Shown: in pieces, positions 46,870 through 59,384 of the stretch
How positions within the stretch are numbered: the first letter of the stretch is position 1
Layout: each line of letters opens with the position of its first letter
Assembly (NCBI GenBank): GCA_944548615.1
Contig: OX155952.1
Coordinates: 41,232,185-41,296,184 of the forward strand
Length of the DNA stretch: 64,000 nucleotides
Direction: 5' to 3'
Source of the DNA: Micropterix aruncella
Taxonomy: Eukaryota; Arthropoda; Insecta; Lepidoptera; Micropterigidae
Made by a program: the position numbers and the translations under genes
The notes under the pieces: model-generated
Told to the model about the DNA's origin: nothing
Seen by the model: only the letters and a program-made list of their open reading frames with translations
The model's database searches: none

Positions 46870-47546
46870 GTTCCGTGCAGCTTGGGCTTGATATCCTCTC
46901 TGTGTTTTATTAGGTCGGCTCAATTCACGGTTCAGCTCCCAGCAGGTAGCCTTCTCGAAGAGAGACTAACCTGTAAGGTCCGCCGTGAACTCTGCCTTTA
47001 GTTGTAGCCTACAGTCGTTGAAAGATGAGATCGGAGGTTCCGATTCGTAAAACACCTCGGTCGGAACTGGGCGGTTCGCGGAGGTGCGCCGTTAGCCAAT
47101 CGACTGTGCACTCCGGCGGATAACCGAGAGAGTCTGGAAACTTACGTTTCCTAGGCAGCGGGGGTAAAGTCATCTATCCTTGTAACGATCCTCTGGCCCC
47201 CCAAACCCGTATGATCTTGATAAGCAAACGGCGCCTCGGCTACCGATAAATTTAAACTAAAACACTACTTACGTTAGGTAGAGGCTGCGCAAGCGACCTC
47301 GAATCTGTGACCAGACTGGTGCACAGAGAAATCTTTCCATATCTGGTAGTAAAGGCTCGAGGTTTTTCCGCTGGGCGTACTTCCCTGTGTCTCACGGTAT
47401 GACGCTGGAATCTTATGGGCTGTTAGCGTAGTTTGACTGTGGAGTGTGTTGTCCACTAAGTCTTTTGCGTTAAATCCATGGCAGACAGGATGGCTCGATG
47501 TCGTTATAACTATCTAAGGTGACAGGTTTGCCCGTTGTAGTTGACA
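46870..47546 (-). mobile_element. SINE-like repeat, copy C of the 665-bp family (inverted)
   Basis: On the minus strand it starts GTCAACTACAACGGGC (5' end near 47545), passes the TTCGAGGTCGCTTGCGC core near 47300 and the AGACTCTC...GCACAGTCGATTGGC block near 47115. With copy B it forms an inward-facing pair. Confidence 0.65.
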
Positions 47547-47559
47547 CCCCTCAAAGTTT

Positions 47560-49390
47560 GATAATGTAACTTTCATCACAGTGCTTGAATCGAGGAGATG
47601 CAGCTAGACAATATCCAAAGCTCAAGATCAGCCGGGAGAACACACGGTGACGAATGATGGTCTGGTGGTCATGTGTCAGTGACGAAGCTTGTAATTATCA
47701 CGGTCTGGTGGTCATGTAAGTGACGAACACAACCCAGAATGGACAACTCACTACCACACACTTCACAGCAAGAAGTAGCAAAGTTTCAGGAGTTGTGATT
47801 GGAGATTCTTCGTCACTTACCGCACTCGCCAGATCTTGGAAATTTTCGAAATTCGCGTAACTTTTAGGTGAAGAGAATTAACTCCGAAGAGGCAGGGACA
47901 AACGCCTTCAGAGCGTTCCTTGATTCCTGTCCACGAGAGTTTTGCAGCAGAGGCATTAACCGATTCTCACTTACATGGCGAAACTGCTTATATAAAATGG
48001 GTCAATATTTCGTTTAATATTAAGAGCCCGTTCACATATTTTTTCCAGAAAGGCAAGAAAAGTGGATTTTTGGCGTTCTAATTCCAAGAAATAAAGAGAT
48101 TTCTACAAACTTTAATTACTGAATTACCTGGACCATTTCTTGATGTTGACCATAGCGGCCTTTAATTTTAGATGTAACGAATATTATTTACTTATTCAGC
48201 CCATTTTCCGACAGTCGTTATTCGTAAAACGCTCGGAAGGCAAACTTTGAGCTCCTTAATACAGTAATATCACTACAACGAAAACCGTATACTATTTTTT
48301 TTATGTCCGTCATGTATTCTTGATGTACACTACGGCTTTATTTTTTCGTTTTTTGACCACATATCCAAGGTATACATTACTTACAATTACACAAAATTTA
48401 AAAAAAATCTTCCTGTATCATTCTAATTTTCTCAGAAATAAAATAAGATTCTTATATAATACTTATACTATATTGAAGTTCACTCTTTTAGCAATACGAA
48501 ATAATATAAATTATTGTCATTAGAAAGGAGAAAACACTGCAAAAAACAATTAGAAATTGTGTATATATTTGCTTGCGCAAGAGAAGAGCGCTCAGTGCCG
48601 CGGTTTTTCTCCCAGGGTTGAATAGTTATTTATTTATTTATTTATTTATTTATCCTATCTTTTATAGTTACATCCAAAAAAAATGCGTTCATTTTTTCAA
48701 CTCATTTTAAAAGAATACCTACGCTATTTTGTAATACGGGTAAATATTTCATTCAAAATTGTTGTTCTTATATTTCCTTGACAGAAGGGCACCCATATAA
48801 ATAAATACCTAATAATAATAAATCTAACCAATCAACCAATAATTAACTGATTAAATAACTTTCCTTTAGTCTATCTTTTAATTTTAAGTCTGTTATATTC
48901 GTCTGACTTAATTTAACGGAATTTTATGTTCATATTTAATGCCGATTTTTAAGGCAATTTAGTTTATTACTTAGAAAGCTAGCCATGGGAATTAAACCCA
49001 CGACGGCATGTTTTCAACCCTCAACAAATTCTTTTTTTGGGGGTGTTAATGCACGCATACTAATGTATAATAATGGCTTATTCAACGAAAGCGACTTTTA
49101 TCACAAATAATCACATAATTGGATAAATACGGAGATCGGCCGTCCGTGAGTTGTCGCAACGGAAAAACCACCGATCGGTGTTATTAGCTTTCCACCGGTT
49201 AATGAGCATTTTATTACATCGTTTATAATAATTTATTGTATTATTAGAGGCCTGTCCGCCCTAGAATGGGTTAGTCCCAGTTGGGTGACAGAATCGAATT
49301 GATGTTAAGGTTTTGCCATTCGGTTCCTTTTATTTTAGTAGACAAATTAAAAATTAATTCTTAATTCTTAAATAACCTTTTGATTTCCAG
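47560..49390. other. No gene recognised
   Basis: 47660-47730 contains a duplicated GGTCTGGTGGTCATGT...AGTGACGAA unit. 48625-48652 is (TTTA)n. The rest is AT-rich without coding signal. Confidence 0.45.
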
Positions 49391-49473
49391 AAAGTCGTCC
49401 AGAAGGCATCACCATTGAGTCCGCAAAGTCTAAATCGTATGACGTCATGAAGAAGTGTCAAGAGTTGGATTTG
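49391..49473 (+). CDS. Candidate internal exon of an unidentified gene (83 nt)
   Basis: The acceptor TTTTGATTTCCAG ends at 49390 and a GTGGGT donor begins at 49474. One frame is open throughout (two bases completing a codon, then 27 codons), reading SRPEGITIESAKSKSYDVMK and KCQELDL. The other two frames close. Codon use and GC are unlike the flanks. The function is unknown to me. It could be a distant exon of a gene starting near 30300, but nothing links them directly. Confidence 0.45.
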
Positions 49474-50700
49474 GTGGGTATAAGCATGATAAAATTAACA
49501 CATATTTATATCGATTATGCTAATCTCCGTTGACGCATGTACCTACCTAATTTAAACATATTAAGTAGATGGAAAGTTTTTCGATATCCTTATCACTGAT
49601 ACGATTGATTTGTCACTCATTTGGTAATATGGTAATTTCTCTTTATTTATGTACTAAAAATCGAAAACGGGTTTCGATCGAGTCGGACCTCACGCAAGAA
49701 GATGCAGCAATCCTGACTTGACTGCACTTAATAGTGAAATAAAATACGATTACGTGAATAAATGCGTTATTTAAAAAGCCGTAAAGACCGCATCCGAGCG
49801 GTTTTATTTTAAGTACCCACCACTGTAATTCGATGATATCGTCCTCGTGGAATCTCCTTTTATACAAGTATTACAATTTCAATAATACAATTTGTCGACT
49901 ATCGCTAAATATAATAATGAAATATTAAGGTTTATAGTTACATATCTGAAGCCTGGTCTAAGGCAGACTTGTTGTGTTGAGTTATTCTTGAATGTATTTC
50001 ATAGGCAGCAGTACGTGAAAATAAATTAACATAAGTATTAATGTGTGTTTGAAAAAAAGAAAAAATATATATAATCAAAAATAATAATTGGCGAACAAGG
50101 GCTGACTCCTGAGAATATCCATATTTTTTCCCGATGGCGACAGAGTCTTGTTTTATTCTTTTATGAACTTTTGCACCCAGGCCAGAAGTAAAGACTTAAA
50201 TCCAAGTGATTCCAGGCGAGCTGAGTGGTGAAGTGGTCAAACCGTGGTCAAATTGAATGAGATGACTTAGCGTTGCATTCATCGGATAGCGTTGAATATT
50301 AAGAGGAATTTTCGCCACCTGCTCATCGACTTTATTTATGTAAAGAACATTTAGATGAAATCAGTCCCTGGCTACTTACCGGGAAAGTCTTGGGGTGACA
50401 CAACCGATTTTAAAAAAAATGTAAACACTGACGGTCCTAATAACAGCTTTTTTAATATAAATAAAATACATGTGGAATCATCTTTATCTACAAGAATATA
50501 GTTACTTACCTGAACTTCACAAACTCACTGACAACTACACTATGAAAACCATATTCAAAAACACAGCGAACGAGCGAGCTTGTCTCTGGAAGTGAGTCGC
50601 TCAAGTAACGCTTTGATGGAAAAAATACGGGTGCAACGGGTTTTTGTATATTGTTTTATGAAGGATAGTTTAATAGAGTACTGCTACAATATACAATAAA
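49474..50700. other. No gene recognised
   Basis: Contains near 50380-50412 the GGGAAAGTCTTGGGGTGACA motif shared with the 38931-39867 insertion, presumably the end of another copy. Confidence 0.45.
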
Positions 50701-50734
50701 TGCCGTCAACGATATGTAGTCTTTTGAATTATTG

Positions 50735-50860
50735 CCAGCTTTGGCGCTCTCGGGCCCCAGCGTGCGACGTACATCGTGAAAAGCATGGGCGAAAGTATCG
50801 CACCCTGCGGGACCCCCGAGGTCACGGAAAGTTGACTATTAATATCTCTTTCCGTCTATT
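50735..50860 (-). pseudogene. LINE reverse transcriptase motif fragment
   Basis: Minus strand: QLSVTSGVPQGAILSPMLFT then MYV, the GVPQG-x-x-LSP-x-LF-x-x-YI block of RT domain 4. Flanking sequence is not recognisably RT. Jockey-like or R1-like. Confidence 0.7.
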
Positions 50861-51889
50861 ATGAGGATTGCATCTGTAATAATTTCTTCGGAGTAAGGGA
50901 GATATGATGTAACTCTGGCGAACACCTCGATTAATTTTCAGCTCCTTCCTCAATCTTGTCATTCAAATCAGGACTCTTTTGTGTGTAACTGAACTGCATC
51001 GAAGAACTATTATTCTTAAAGCTCTATTATAAATTAGGTATGATTATATTACTCTTTTTTAGCAATTATGATTATTTAAATACTATTTGAAATCATTTTT
51101 TATTTATTATGATAGTTTCCAACCGTATCTTTTCAAATTTACCTTGATTATCGAACTAATAAGGATTAATAATAGCTATTAGTGTATAGATTATTTTTAA
51201 TTTATTATATTATTATATACGTACTTAGTTTTTACTTAGTTTATATATAGGTTCATACACATGTTTATAACAATTTAAATTTGCGTCTTAAAACAGGCTA
51301 TAACCTAGTTAGGTGACATTAAAAAAGGATCAGTTTTTGGCATATCATGTTATAACTTTTTGCTAAAGAATTTTGGTCTATGACATTTTAATTAAACATT
51401 TTGTCCATTTTACTCTAGATTATTGTAAATTATCAATTAATTAAATTAAGTTAAATTGAATCAAATACATGGATTTCTACTGCGTTGTACAACTTTCAGG
51501 ATTAAAAAAACTTAGTATAAAAGAGTGTAATCGCTGTTTATGTACTGGGACATGTTAAATTCGATAACCTTTGACTCTGAGATAACTGGAAATCACATAG
51601 GCAACGTTTTTGGAGCGATATGTTACGTAAATTAACGACCGATTGCCCCCTACCGGTTATTTTGTAAGTGGAAACAAACGATTCATGTTAGACTTTGATC
51701 ACATTAAACTACTGTATATTTCCTTAGTTAAAATTACTTCTTCTTTTTTTTTACTGATAAAATTTGTCATTTTTTTTATCTCACTGAATCGGAGAGAGCC
51801 AGGAAGGAAATATTGGGAGGATTTTTATATTGTTATAGTAATAATTTTTACTCATCTTTCTATTTTCCACGAATATGATAAGTAGAAAG

Positions 51890-52560
51890 GTGGTTTTTAG
51901 ACTTTTTTGGATGTCAAAGTGACAATACTCTCAACAGTATATAGGAAGCCCACACATACGGACAGATATTTGCTTGTCAGCGCACACCACCATCCCTACT
52001 ATCTAGGTTCATTGCAAACGTTGCTCGTTAATCAAGCACGCGATATATGCGTTGCCGAGCATTTTTCGCAGGAGATGGAAAAATAATTTTAAAAAATATC
52101 ACGAGATAAGCACACAATCCAATACAGACAAAACTCAGAAAACGAGCAGAGCATTCCTACCGTAGGTATGATACATCAAGAGCAGGACAGATCAAATAAG
52201 TAAAATGTTAAACAAATTCGATATATAAACGATCATTTAAATATACGTGGAACCCTCTTCTTAAATTGTTCTCAATGCACATCGCCGAGCGCAAGGACGT
52301 AACACAAGATAGATGAAGTATTGTGTGCACGGCGGATATTTAAAATTCACGCGCGGAACCTGCCGTCCCACGACCGCTATAATCTGCGTAGTAACAGCAG
52401 CAGTTTTCCGCCTACCCACAGAACAACGGATGACGGTTGGTAGCTCTTTAAGCTACCCTGGATAACGGCGGTTGCAACATCACCGAAACGTCGCGTGCTT
52501 CAAAATTCATGGGGTAAATTAGTTTTATCTTATTTTATTTATAATGTCGATTATATATAG
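51890..52560 (+). pseudogene. Penelope-like element, C-terminal and 3' end, degenerate
   Basis: Frames give STVYRKPTHTDRYLLVSAHHH, typical of Penelope-like RT, then near 52230 TWNPLLKLFSMHIAERKDV, which parallels the 57512-57973 copy. The 3' region (ACCGAAACGTCGCGTGCTTC, then GGTAAATTAGTTTTATC and a TATTTATAATGTCGA motif) matches the reverse complement of 57370-57470. Most of the GIY-YIG domain has been lost between about 52080 and 52230. Confidence 0.75.
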
Positions 52561-52749
52561 CAAGCAGATTTTGCCAAAAACGTCCGAAAAAAACAATTAA
52601 GAACAAATTCAAAATAGTACAATAACGGCAAAAAAAATGAAATTTGTGAATCTTTTTGAAACAAAGCAACTATTATAAAATAGTTACATAGTTCTCGCGA
52701 ACGACTCGTTATTAACAACTATTATTGTGTTCTAAGAAATAAACAAAGA

Positions 52750-53360
52750 AGCTATGTGGTGTACCACAGGAATCCACAACGTCCCTATTAGCCGCATTGT
52801 TTTTCAACATTTCTCTGTTGTAAACGTCGCCGCGTCGGTTTCCTCAAAACGCTAGGACTCTTGCGAGAAATCCGCATCTTAATTGCGCGTGCTGCATCAC
52901 GACCGCAAGCTGCTATGCAATTAAAGCAGGGCACAATTTCACCAACATAATAATTTCATTCAAAAGTAAATATAAATCTACATTTCCTGCTTCAAAGACG
53001 ATGCTTTTGGATGGAAAAATATCATGGAATCTACATATAGAACATGTTAAGTCAAACTGTCGTCAGCCTGCTATGCTCTATTACGCATCAGGAGTTGTAT
53101 GGAGAGAACTGAGTTAATATCGGCCTATTATGCGCTAGTTGAGTCACACCTGCGCTATGGTATTCGCTAATGGGGTACTTCAGAACACATCAACAGTGTA
53201 TTCACTCTCCAAAAAAGAGCCATACGTACGATAGTGAGTATTGGTCCACGGCAGTCATGTCGTAAACATTTCCAAAAACTAGGGATATTGACCTTATATG
53301 CGATGTTGGTTCAAGAAGCTCATTGCGAATTCTTTTGCAATAAGAGCTCGGCAATATTTT
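52750..53360 (+). pseudogene. Jockey-like LINE reverse transcriptase, degenerate
   Basis: GVPQESTTSLLAALFFNIS near 52765 (GVPQGS-x-LSPLLF-x-x-Y), then LLDGKISWNLHIEHVKSNCR near 53005 and YYALVESHLRYGIR with LQKRAIRTIVSI near 53125-53240. Order and spacing match RT domains 4 to thumb, with stops and frame changes. It ends in (TTTA)-rich sequence at about 53360. Confidence 0.75.
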
Positions 53361-54558
53361 ATTTTATTTATTTATTTTATATAGTTGTACCAAAAAAGTA
53401 GTTATATTGATACCAAAGTAAAGAATTTATCTATTTTAAAGAATAGCTCAATATTGACACAGCTTATATAACAAATTGCGCTATGAACATCTAACGAGGC
53501 CTCTCAGGCCTGTATCTAAATGCACATGATGGAGATGGTGTAAAAACATGAATAATAGTATTAAAGTTATATAATTCGAAAAGAAAAATAGAAGAGAGAA
53601 AATGAAGGTTAAAAATAAAGGTAACCCTCCACCGTTTTATATTAACAAATATAAAATATTTTTATAGAGTTAAGTAATAAAAGTCACCATACATTACGTG
53701 ATATAATAAATACAACACATAGATGGATAGATTCCAGAGCAAATAAAAAGCATTGGAGAGGACCAATTTAAAAAGATAATTATACATAATTTGGTAAGAA
53801 ACCCAATTAATGGTATAAGGGAGTTTGAAAATTCTGAGTCTATTTTCCATGTTGATGATTAATGAAATGCGTAAAGTTTTAAGCATAATGGTATTATGAT
53901 AGCTGACTTTCTAATTTTCATATAATTTAATGTACATCTATTCATTTAAAAAAAATACGAAGGCATATTGCTGGATTGACAATAAAATATATATTTTTTG
54001 ATTATTCTACATAGAATTTGCATTTTAATATATTATTCTCCCTGACTCTTAAATCACATTAGTATATTTTGATTATTTGTATCTAGGTAATATTGAATAT
54101 AATATTACAGCCATGACAACTGTCACGATAGTTATGTTTTTAATAATTAAATTTTTAGCATTTAATTTTGTGACGTATCCAAGTTTAGGAATGCCTATCA
54201 CTGGAGTAGTTGATTGTATTGTATTGTATTGTATTGATACAAAATTCACATACATTGATACAAAGATTTTTCTCCTCATACTATAATTCGTAGTACTTCA
54301 TTTTCTAAACGCAGGTATCCAAATTCTAGGAGCATTTATTATTCACGCCTCAAATGTGAGGCGTCCAATAATGGATGCCTTGGCAAAATGTATACAAAAT
54401 GTATATAAATTTATATAAATGTAAATATAAATGTAAATGTGCGCCGCTTTATAGTAATCCGCTCTATAGTAATGCTATAGCTCTATACTAAACCCCGCTC
54501 TATGTAAATGTAAATGTAAATATAAATTTATATTCATTTTGCCGTAGGCAAACCCGGG
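53361..54558. other. No gene recognised
   Basis: AT-rich. A TGTATTGTATTGTATTGTATTG run lies at about 54214-54237. Overlapping opposite-strand frames at 54073-54286 have no motif. Confidence 0.45.
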
Positions 54559-54780
54559 CTAATCGCCAGTCATTTGTGGGGTTAACCATCTGTTTATTTT
54601 AAATTTAAAATTATTAATATTATTATTTTTTTTCAAATTGTCGTCTAGGCTGTTAAAAATTTTTGGCGCCAAAAAATACATTTGCCTTTGCGCAAAGGTA
54701 GTTTTTACTATGGGGATCAGGTAGTCAGTATTACAAGAGGAAATACATCGGCATGACACTACGAATAAAACCCATTACCT
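54559..54780 (-). pseudogene. LINE ORF2 tail
   Basis: Minus strand: DYLIPIVKTTFAQRQMYFLA, PKIFNSLDDNLKK, NFKFKINRWL. This fits the terminal domain of CR1/L2/jockey-type ORF2 (…Q-x-x-F…-x-FN-x-LP…FK-x-x-L-x-x-WL). Confidence 0.7.
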
Positions 54781-54920
54781 TCAACCGATCGTAGCACGTA
54801 CTGCCAAGTTCCAGGCGACTGGTCAATATACAGGCCTCAAACTCTTTAATAAATTGCCTGAGTGATTTTAAAGGCGATTAAAAACATTGATATTTTCAAG
54901 AGATCCATCTGAGCTTATCT
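54781..54920 (+). pseudogene. LINE ORF2 tail, opposite orientation
   Basis: Plus strand: IVARTAKFQATGQYTGLKLF, then NKLPE, a stop, and RRLKTLIF. A different LINE tail facing the previous one. Confidence 0.6.
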
Positions 54921-55832
54921 GCTTAAAATTAACATGTATGCGCATAATGACTTTTTAAAATATCTTTTTTTTATTTGTCAAGGGTTTTATTGTAGCTTGT
55001 TACGTTATAGTCTTTGTTTTGGTACATTTGAAGTAATTTACTGTATATTATTTCTTGGCTAAATTGAGTAACTAGTTTGACTAATTAAATGTCATTCCTA
55101 CACAATTATAAAATTTGTATTGGAAATTAATAATTTGTATCGTCTATCTTGTATCTCTCTATCTTGATAAAGTAATAAAAGTCAACTCAACTATACGTTG
55201 ATTTTTTAAAAAAAGTTATTCTATTTGTGAATGAAAATGATTTCCTGCACAATAAAAACATTAAAGGTACAATGACCGATTTATTGCTAATCAAACAATA
55301 TCTTCCAGTCAACAGACATGTTGATGAGACAGAACAATTGGAGTACTGTACGATAAAATCATCTTAATAAATAAGTCTGCGTATGTTTGTAAAACTCGAA
55401 AATCTCGAAAAGTATGATCGCAAAACTCGAAATGTAGTAGGTCGATTTACTTGAAATGTTGATAAAACGTTGCATTCGAATACGCGCTTGTTTTTATATA
55501 TCTGTGATATAGATATCACACCTGCGATAGGTAAAAACATGTTTTTTATAAATACCTTCGCTGAGCCACACGTAGTCGGGTACAGCTAGTTTAAAATGAT
55601 ATTTCAAATTATAGGGAATGTATGCATTTTTTACGTATCTAAATACAAAACTTAATCAATGAATATTTGAATAGGACCTAAATGCATATATTAATATGTA
55701 AATAAATAGAGTTCCAAAATAAGGTAAGATTGGGGAAGGGATAAGGGAAAGGTTAGAAGTTGTGGTTTAAATTTATTGTAAAAAGAAGTACTTTTTCAAT
55801 GATCGCTTGAAGGTAGAAAGCTTCTAGCACAT

Positions 55833-56117
55833 TTAATATCTGTGGAAGCTGATTCCATATTCGAGCTGCATGTACGAAGAAGCACTAGGACAAAATGTGG
55901 TTTTATAATATGATTTAGGATACGTAGACGTTGACGTAGGAGGAAGAAGTAAGAAAGTGTAGGACATTATATAGTAGTGAAGTATTTGCAAATTTCTCCG
56001 GTCCCGTATTCGAAGCCATTGCAATTTCGCCCGGTACTCCGAAACATGGTCATACTTCCGCGAATTGAATATGTATATTATGCAAACTTTATGTAGGCGC
56101 TCGAGCTTATCTAGCAA
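55833..56117 (-). pseudogene. LINE reverse transcriptase C-terminal fragment
   Basis: A continuous 94-codon frame reads LERLHKVCIIYIFNSRKYDH, then YRAKLQWLRIRDRRNLQILH. This matches L-x-x-VQN-x-CVRFIFN-x-RKYDH…L-x-WLKIRDRR, a strongly conserved block of jockey-like LINEs. Only this segment remains. Confidence 0.8.
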
Positions 56118-56769
56118 TTTCTTTATGGTTGTTGTTTATTACATTAAATTTAACAGTTTACATAAAAGTATATGTTGCCATTACCCCAAATATCTATATG
56201 ACCGCTCTTTATCTCTCAAACTGTATCAATTCATTTCCTACTGAGTTACCCAAAAAAAATATGCGGTCAGACGTATAATTTACGAGATAAGCGGAGCATT
56301 TAAAGGTGAAATGCGTTTGGAATTTAGAATTATACAACCGCATTTCAAAGAGTAATAGCCAAATTACGCAATGTGCTCTCTGTGTAGTACTATCGCTTTC
56401 CCACCAACACATAATACGTTAAGTGCGAGAAAGATAGAGATAGTTTAATAGGCTCGGCGGCGAAACCTCGCGGGTTCATCGGATAAGAGTAAATACGGAG
56501 GGCGCACCTCTTCGTGACCCGAATCCGGCGCAATTCGAGAAGATATCCACCAAAAAACACCTGCTTGCAATACTACAATCTGACACGTGATAAATAGGAG
56601 TCAAGAATTCTGTGGCAGAAGTATTTAATTGAATAAAAGAGATTGTCAAAGAACATAATGTATGGTCATAGATAGTCATTAATGCATACACATAAATATA
56701 ATGGATAGAGTCAATGAGGTAGAACCAAACGAGAGTCCGAATTCATAGACCAGAATAAACAAGTAGAAT

Positions 56770-57165
56770 AGGATAGAATAGAATAAGTTTATTGTGCTTA
56801 AAATAACATTACGTAATGAATATTACACTGTTAAAAAAAATATATGCACAAATGGTGGCCTTATCACTATAGCAATATCTGACAGTCAACCATTTGATAA
56901 AATATTTTTTATTTTTTTACACAAAGGAGTACAAAAGAACTACTTTGTGTACTCGTACAGTACACAAAGGAGTAACACAGTTAAATTTAGAATAAACTAA
57001 CACAAATGTATTCCAATAAGTTATGTGGGGGTTACAATATCAATTTTTTTTTTATTTTTGTACATGGAAGGATAAAAGAGAAGAGAAGGTTTGTTTAGTA
57101 GTTGTGTGAAATCAAATGTTTCTTCAAGAAGGAATTTCTCCTGGAGATAGAAAGGCGAAGAGGGG
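56770..57165 (+). repeat. Dispersed repeat, second copy of the 35620-35940 family
   Basis: Same order of landmarks as 35620-35940. An extra segment at about 56905-56980 contains a duplicated ACACAAAGGAGTA around ACTCGTACAG. Confidence 0.7.
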
Positions 57166-57369
57166 TTTATTTTGGATGTTGACAATATTACAATTCGAAA
57201 ATAAATAAATATTTTTTTATATTTTTTTTCTATACATATATTTATATTAACTATATTTGAGTACATATTATACTCGTATTATTACGAATTATTAGTTATT
57301 GTTACTTATTAATAGTTGTAAACTTATTATAATCTAGTGAAAATCTCTTTTTTAACCTTATTTAATTAT

Positions 57370-57973
57370 GATTTTTTTATAAAATCGAAGACTATCGCGG
57401 TTGTTTGACATTATAAATAGGATAGAAAACGAATTTACCGCGTGAAATTTGTAGGACCCGACGTTTCGGTGACGTTGCAGCCGCCGTTGTCTAGGGTAGA
57501 CTGAAGAGCTGTCAGTCCGTTGTTTTGCGGGTAGGCCGCAAACCGCTGCCGCCACTGCGTAGGTTATAACGGTGGTGGGGGGCCGGGCTCGGAGCGCGGG
57601 AATTTTTAAAATCCGTCTTGCACACAACACTCACTGTATCCTGTTTTACGTCTTTGCGTTCGGCGTTCGGCGGCGGGAACATTTTAAGGAGAGGGTTCCA
57701 CGTAGAAGAGAGTTTGTAGCCGTCATCTCTATTGAAGTTCGGAGTTCTTCTTATTTCAATGGCTTCCCGGATCATGCGAGGAAAGTAGAATTGTTCCTTG
57801 GATAGAACAATGGGATTTTGAAACTGCATCCAGTGGTTACTTCCGCTATCCAATATATGTTCGCAGATCGCCGATTTTTCTCGCTGAACGTTTTTAACAG
57901 CTTTGATGTGTTCTGTCAGTCGCGACTGACAGAACACATCAAAGTGTATATAATACATCGGTATTCCCCACAA
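57370..57973 (-). pseudogene. Penelope-like element 3' end with GIY-YIG-region remnant
   Basis: The minus frame (57973-57512) reads RLTEHIKAVKNVQREKSAIC, EHILDSGSNHW, LSKEQFYFPRMIREAIEIRR, FNRDDGYKLSSTWNPLL. This is the conserved C-terminal part of Penelope-like proteins downstream of the GIY-YIG motif (R-L-x-EH…S-x-x-EH…FPR-IRE-IEI…FNRDDG…LS-x-x-W-P-L). The upstream RT and the GIY-YIG core are absent. A short Arg/Pro-rich tail follows, then the 3' UTR with CGTCACCGAAACGTCGGGTC. Its 5' edge is a perfect palindrome (57901-57944). Confidence 0.85.
57901..57944. repeat. Perfect 44-bp palindrome at the Penelope-like fragment's 5' edge
   Basis: Half-site CTTTGATGTGTTCTGTCAGT plus CG, mirrored exactly with no spacer. 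It duplicates the codons for RLTEHIK in inverted orientation. Confidence 0.95.
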
Positions 57974-58439
57974 TCGATTCGATTCTCCTCGTTTTTCCCC
58001 AACATGCTATTTCAAAAATGTCCATTTTTGCCATAATATTTCCTATTTCCATCATCAATATTTCCTATTCGCTTTTGCCATAATTTTCTTATGGGTACAA
58101 CACACATTTCCTCATACTCAGTTTAAAATTAAGAAAAATGGTACATTTATCGTTCTTCCCCTGGTGTCCTCAATTATCTGTATAGAATCAGATGTTCTCC
58201 TTAGAACAGGTTCTGCGTAGTTATGAGCAACACAAACTATGTTTAATTACTAAAATTGTATTTTATTTGTGAACAATAAATACATAATTGAGGATCATAA
58301 GTCGTGATATTCACTCTCATCTTCTTGGTCGCCGACTGCTCGAGATATCATGGTATGATGAATTTACTAAAGGGAAGGGACTAAGTTTGTTGAGTAGAAA
58401 AAGAGCTGAATACTAAACGCAGAGCTAACAGACATTATG

Positions 58440-58700
58440 TGTGAGTTTCTTTACAGATGATACATAAATCTTTTCAAATCCAACCTGGCCAATCCTTATT
58501 TGGACAAAATTCAGGAATTGGTTACAACATGGATGACGATGGCAAATTTCGAAAAATGCAAAATCCTACACATCTGCAATAACAATCCCAAACACAAATA
58601 CCATATAGGATCGTTAAACTTGCAGTGTCACGTAGCTAAATGTGCATCACAGTAGTGTGGATTCTGAATTGGATGAAATTAATTCAGATTCTGAAAATGC
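58440..58700 (+). pseudogene. CR1-like LINE reverse transcriptase fragment
   Basis: NPYLDKIQELVTTWMTMANF, EKCKILHICNNNPKHKYHIG, SLNLQ: the L-x-x-DL-x-x-L-x-x-W…F-x-x-KC-x-x-L-x-x-G-x-x-N-x-x-x-x-Y-x-x-G block that follows the catalytic YADD. A TTTACAGATGATAC remnant of the DD motif lies just upstream. Confidence 0.7.
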
Positions 58701-58899
58701 AACAATTTTTTCCACAAATCGAACGATTACACCGAATATTTGTAATAGGTAATATGATATGATATGCAAGAGATAATATAATATTATTAGGCTACCATTG
58801 TAGTTGAATGCCACAAACTAGGATCCTCCCCATTTATGGGCCGTCGAAGTTTGCGAAAACTAGGTACTTGAAAACATACACTTGTTTAACTAATTGTAC

Positions 58900-59270
58900 C
58901 TGGATTAATCTCATCTTATCAACTGCATGCCGATGACATCAAAGTTTCCACCCACGCTAGGCGAAAAGATCTGTTCATGGTCGTTTCGACCAAATCCTTT
59001 TTCCAAATTCTGAACGTACTGAAGAACACCATTTTTAATGCCAAGGTTCGATCAGCCACAAAGACTTGAGCAAGAGCGTAAAGAGCAAAGGACAGGTGGC
59101 AAACATGGTGCGGACGAAGGCGTTTGGCGTCACGAGATGACATTTAAGCGCACAAAGAACTCTCTGCTCCTCCAGTGCGACTGTTGCATGTAATCGCGGT
59201 CCTATCAGCCGATTCTGCAACCTGCAATCACGTTTTCGCATATTTTAAATTTCAAGGATAGCGAATTTGA
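58900..59270. other. Unclassified relic with two overlapping minus-strand frames
   Basis: Minus-strand frames 59143-58919 and 59241-59035 are open in different phases over moderately GC-rich DNA. This suggests a decayed coding element, but no motif could be named. Confidence 0.3.
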
Positions 59271-59384
59271 GATTGCAACTGGCTTTTTAGAATCGATTGA
59301 CACTTAGTATTATACGATATGATACCGCAATAGCTTCTTGTTTACGCTTCGTATGTTATATTATGTCTCCAAAACACAGAATCT

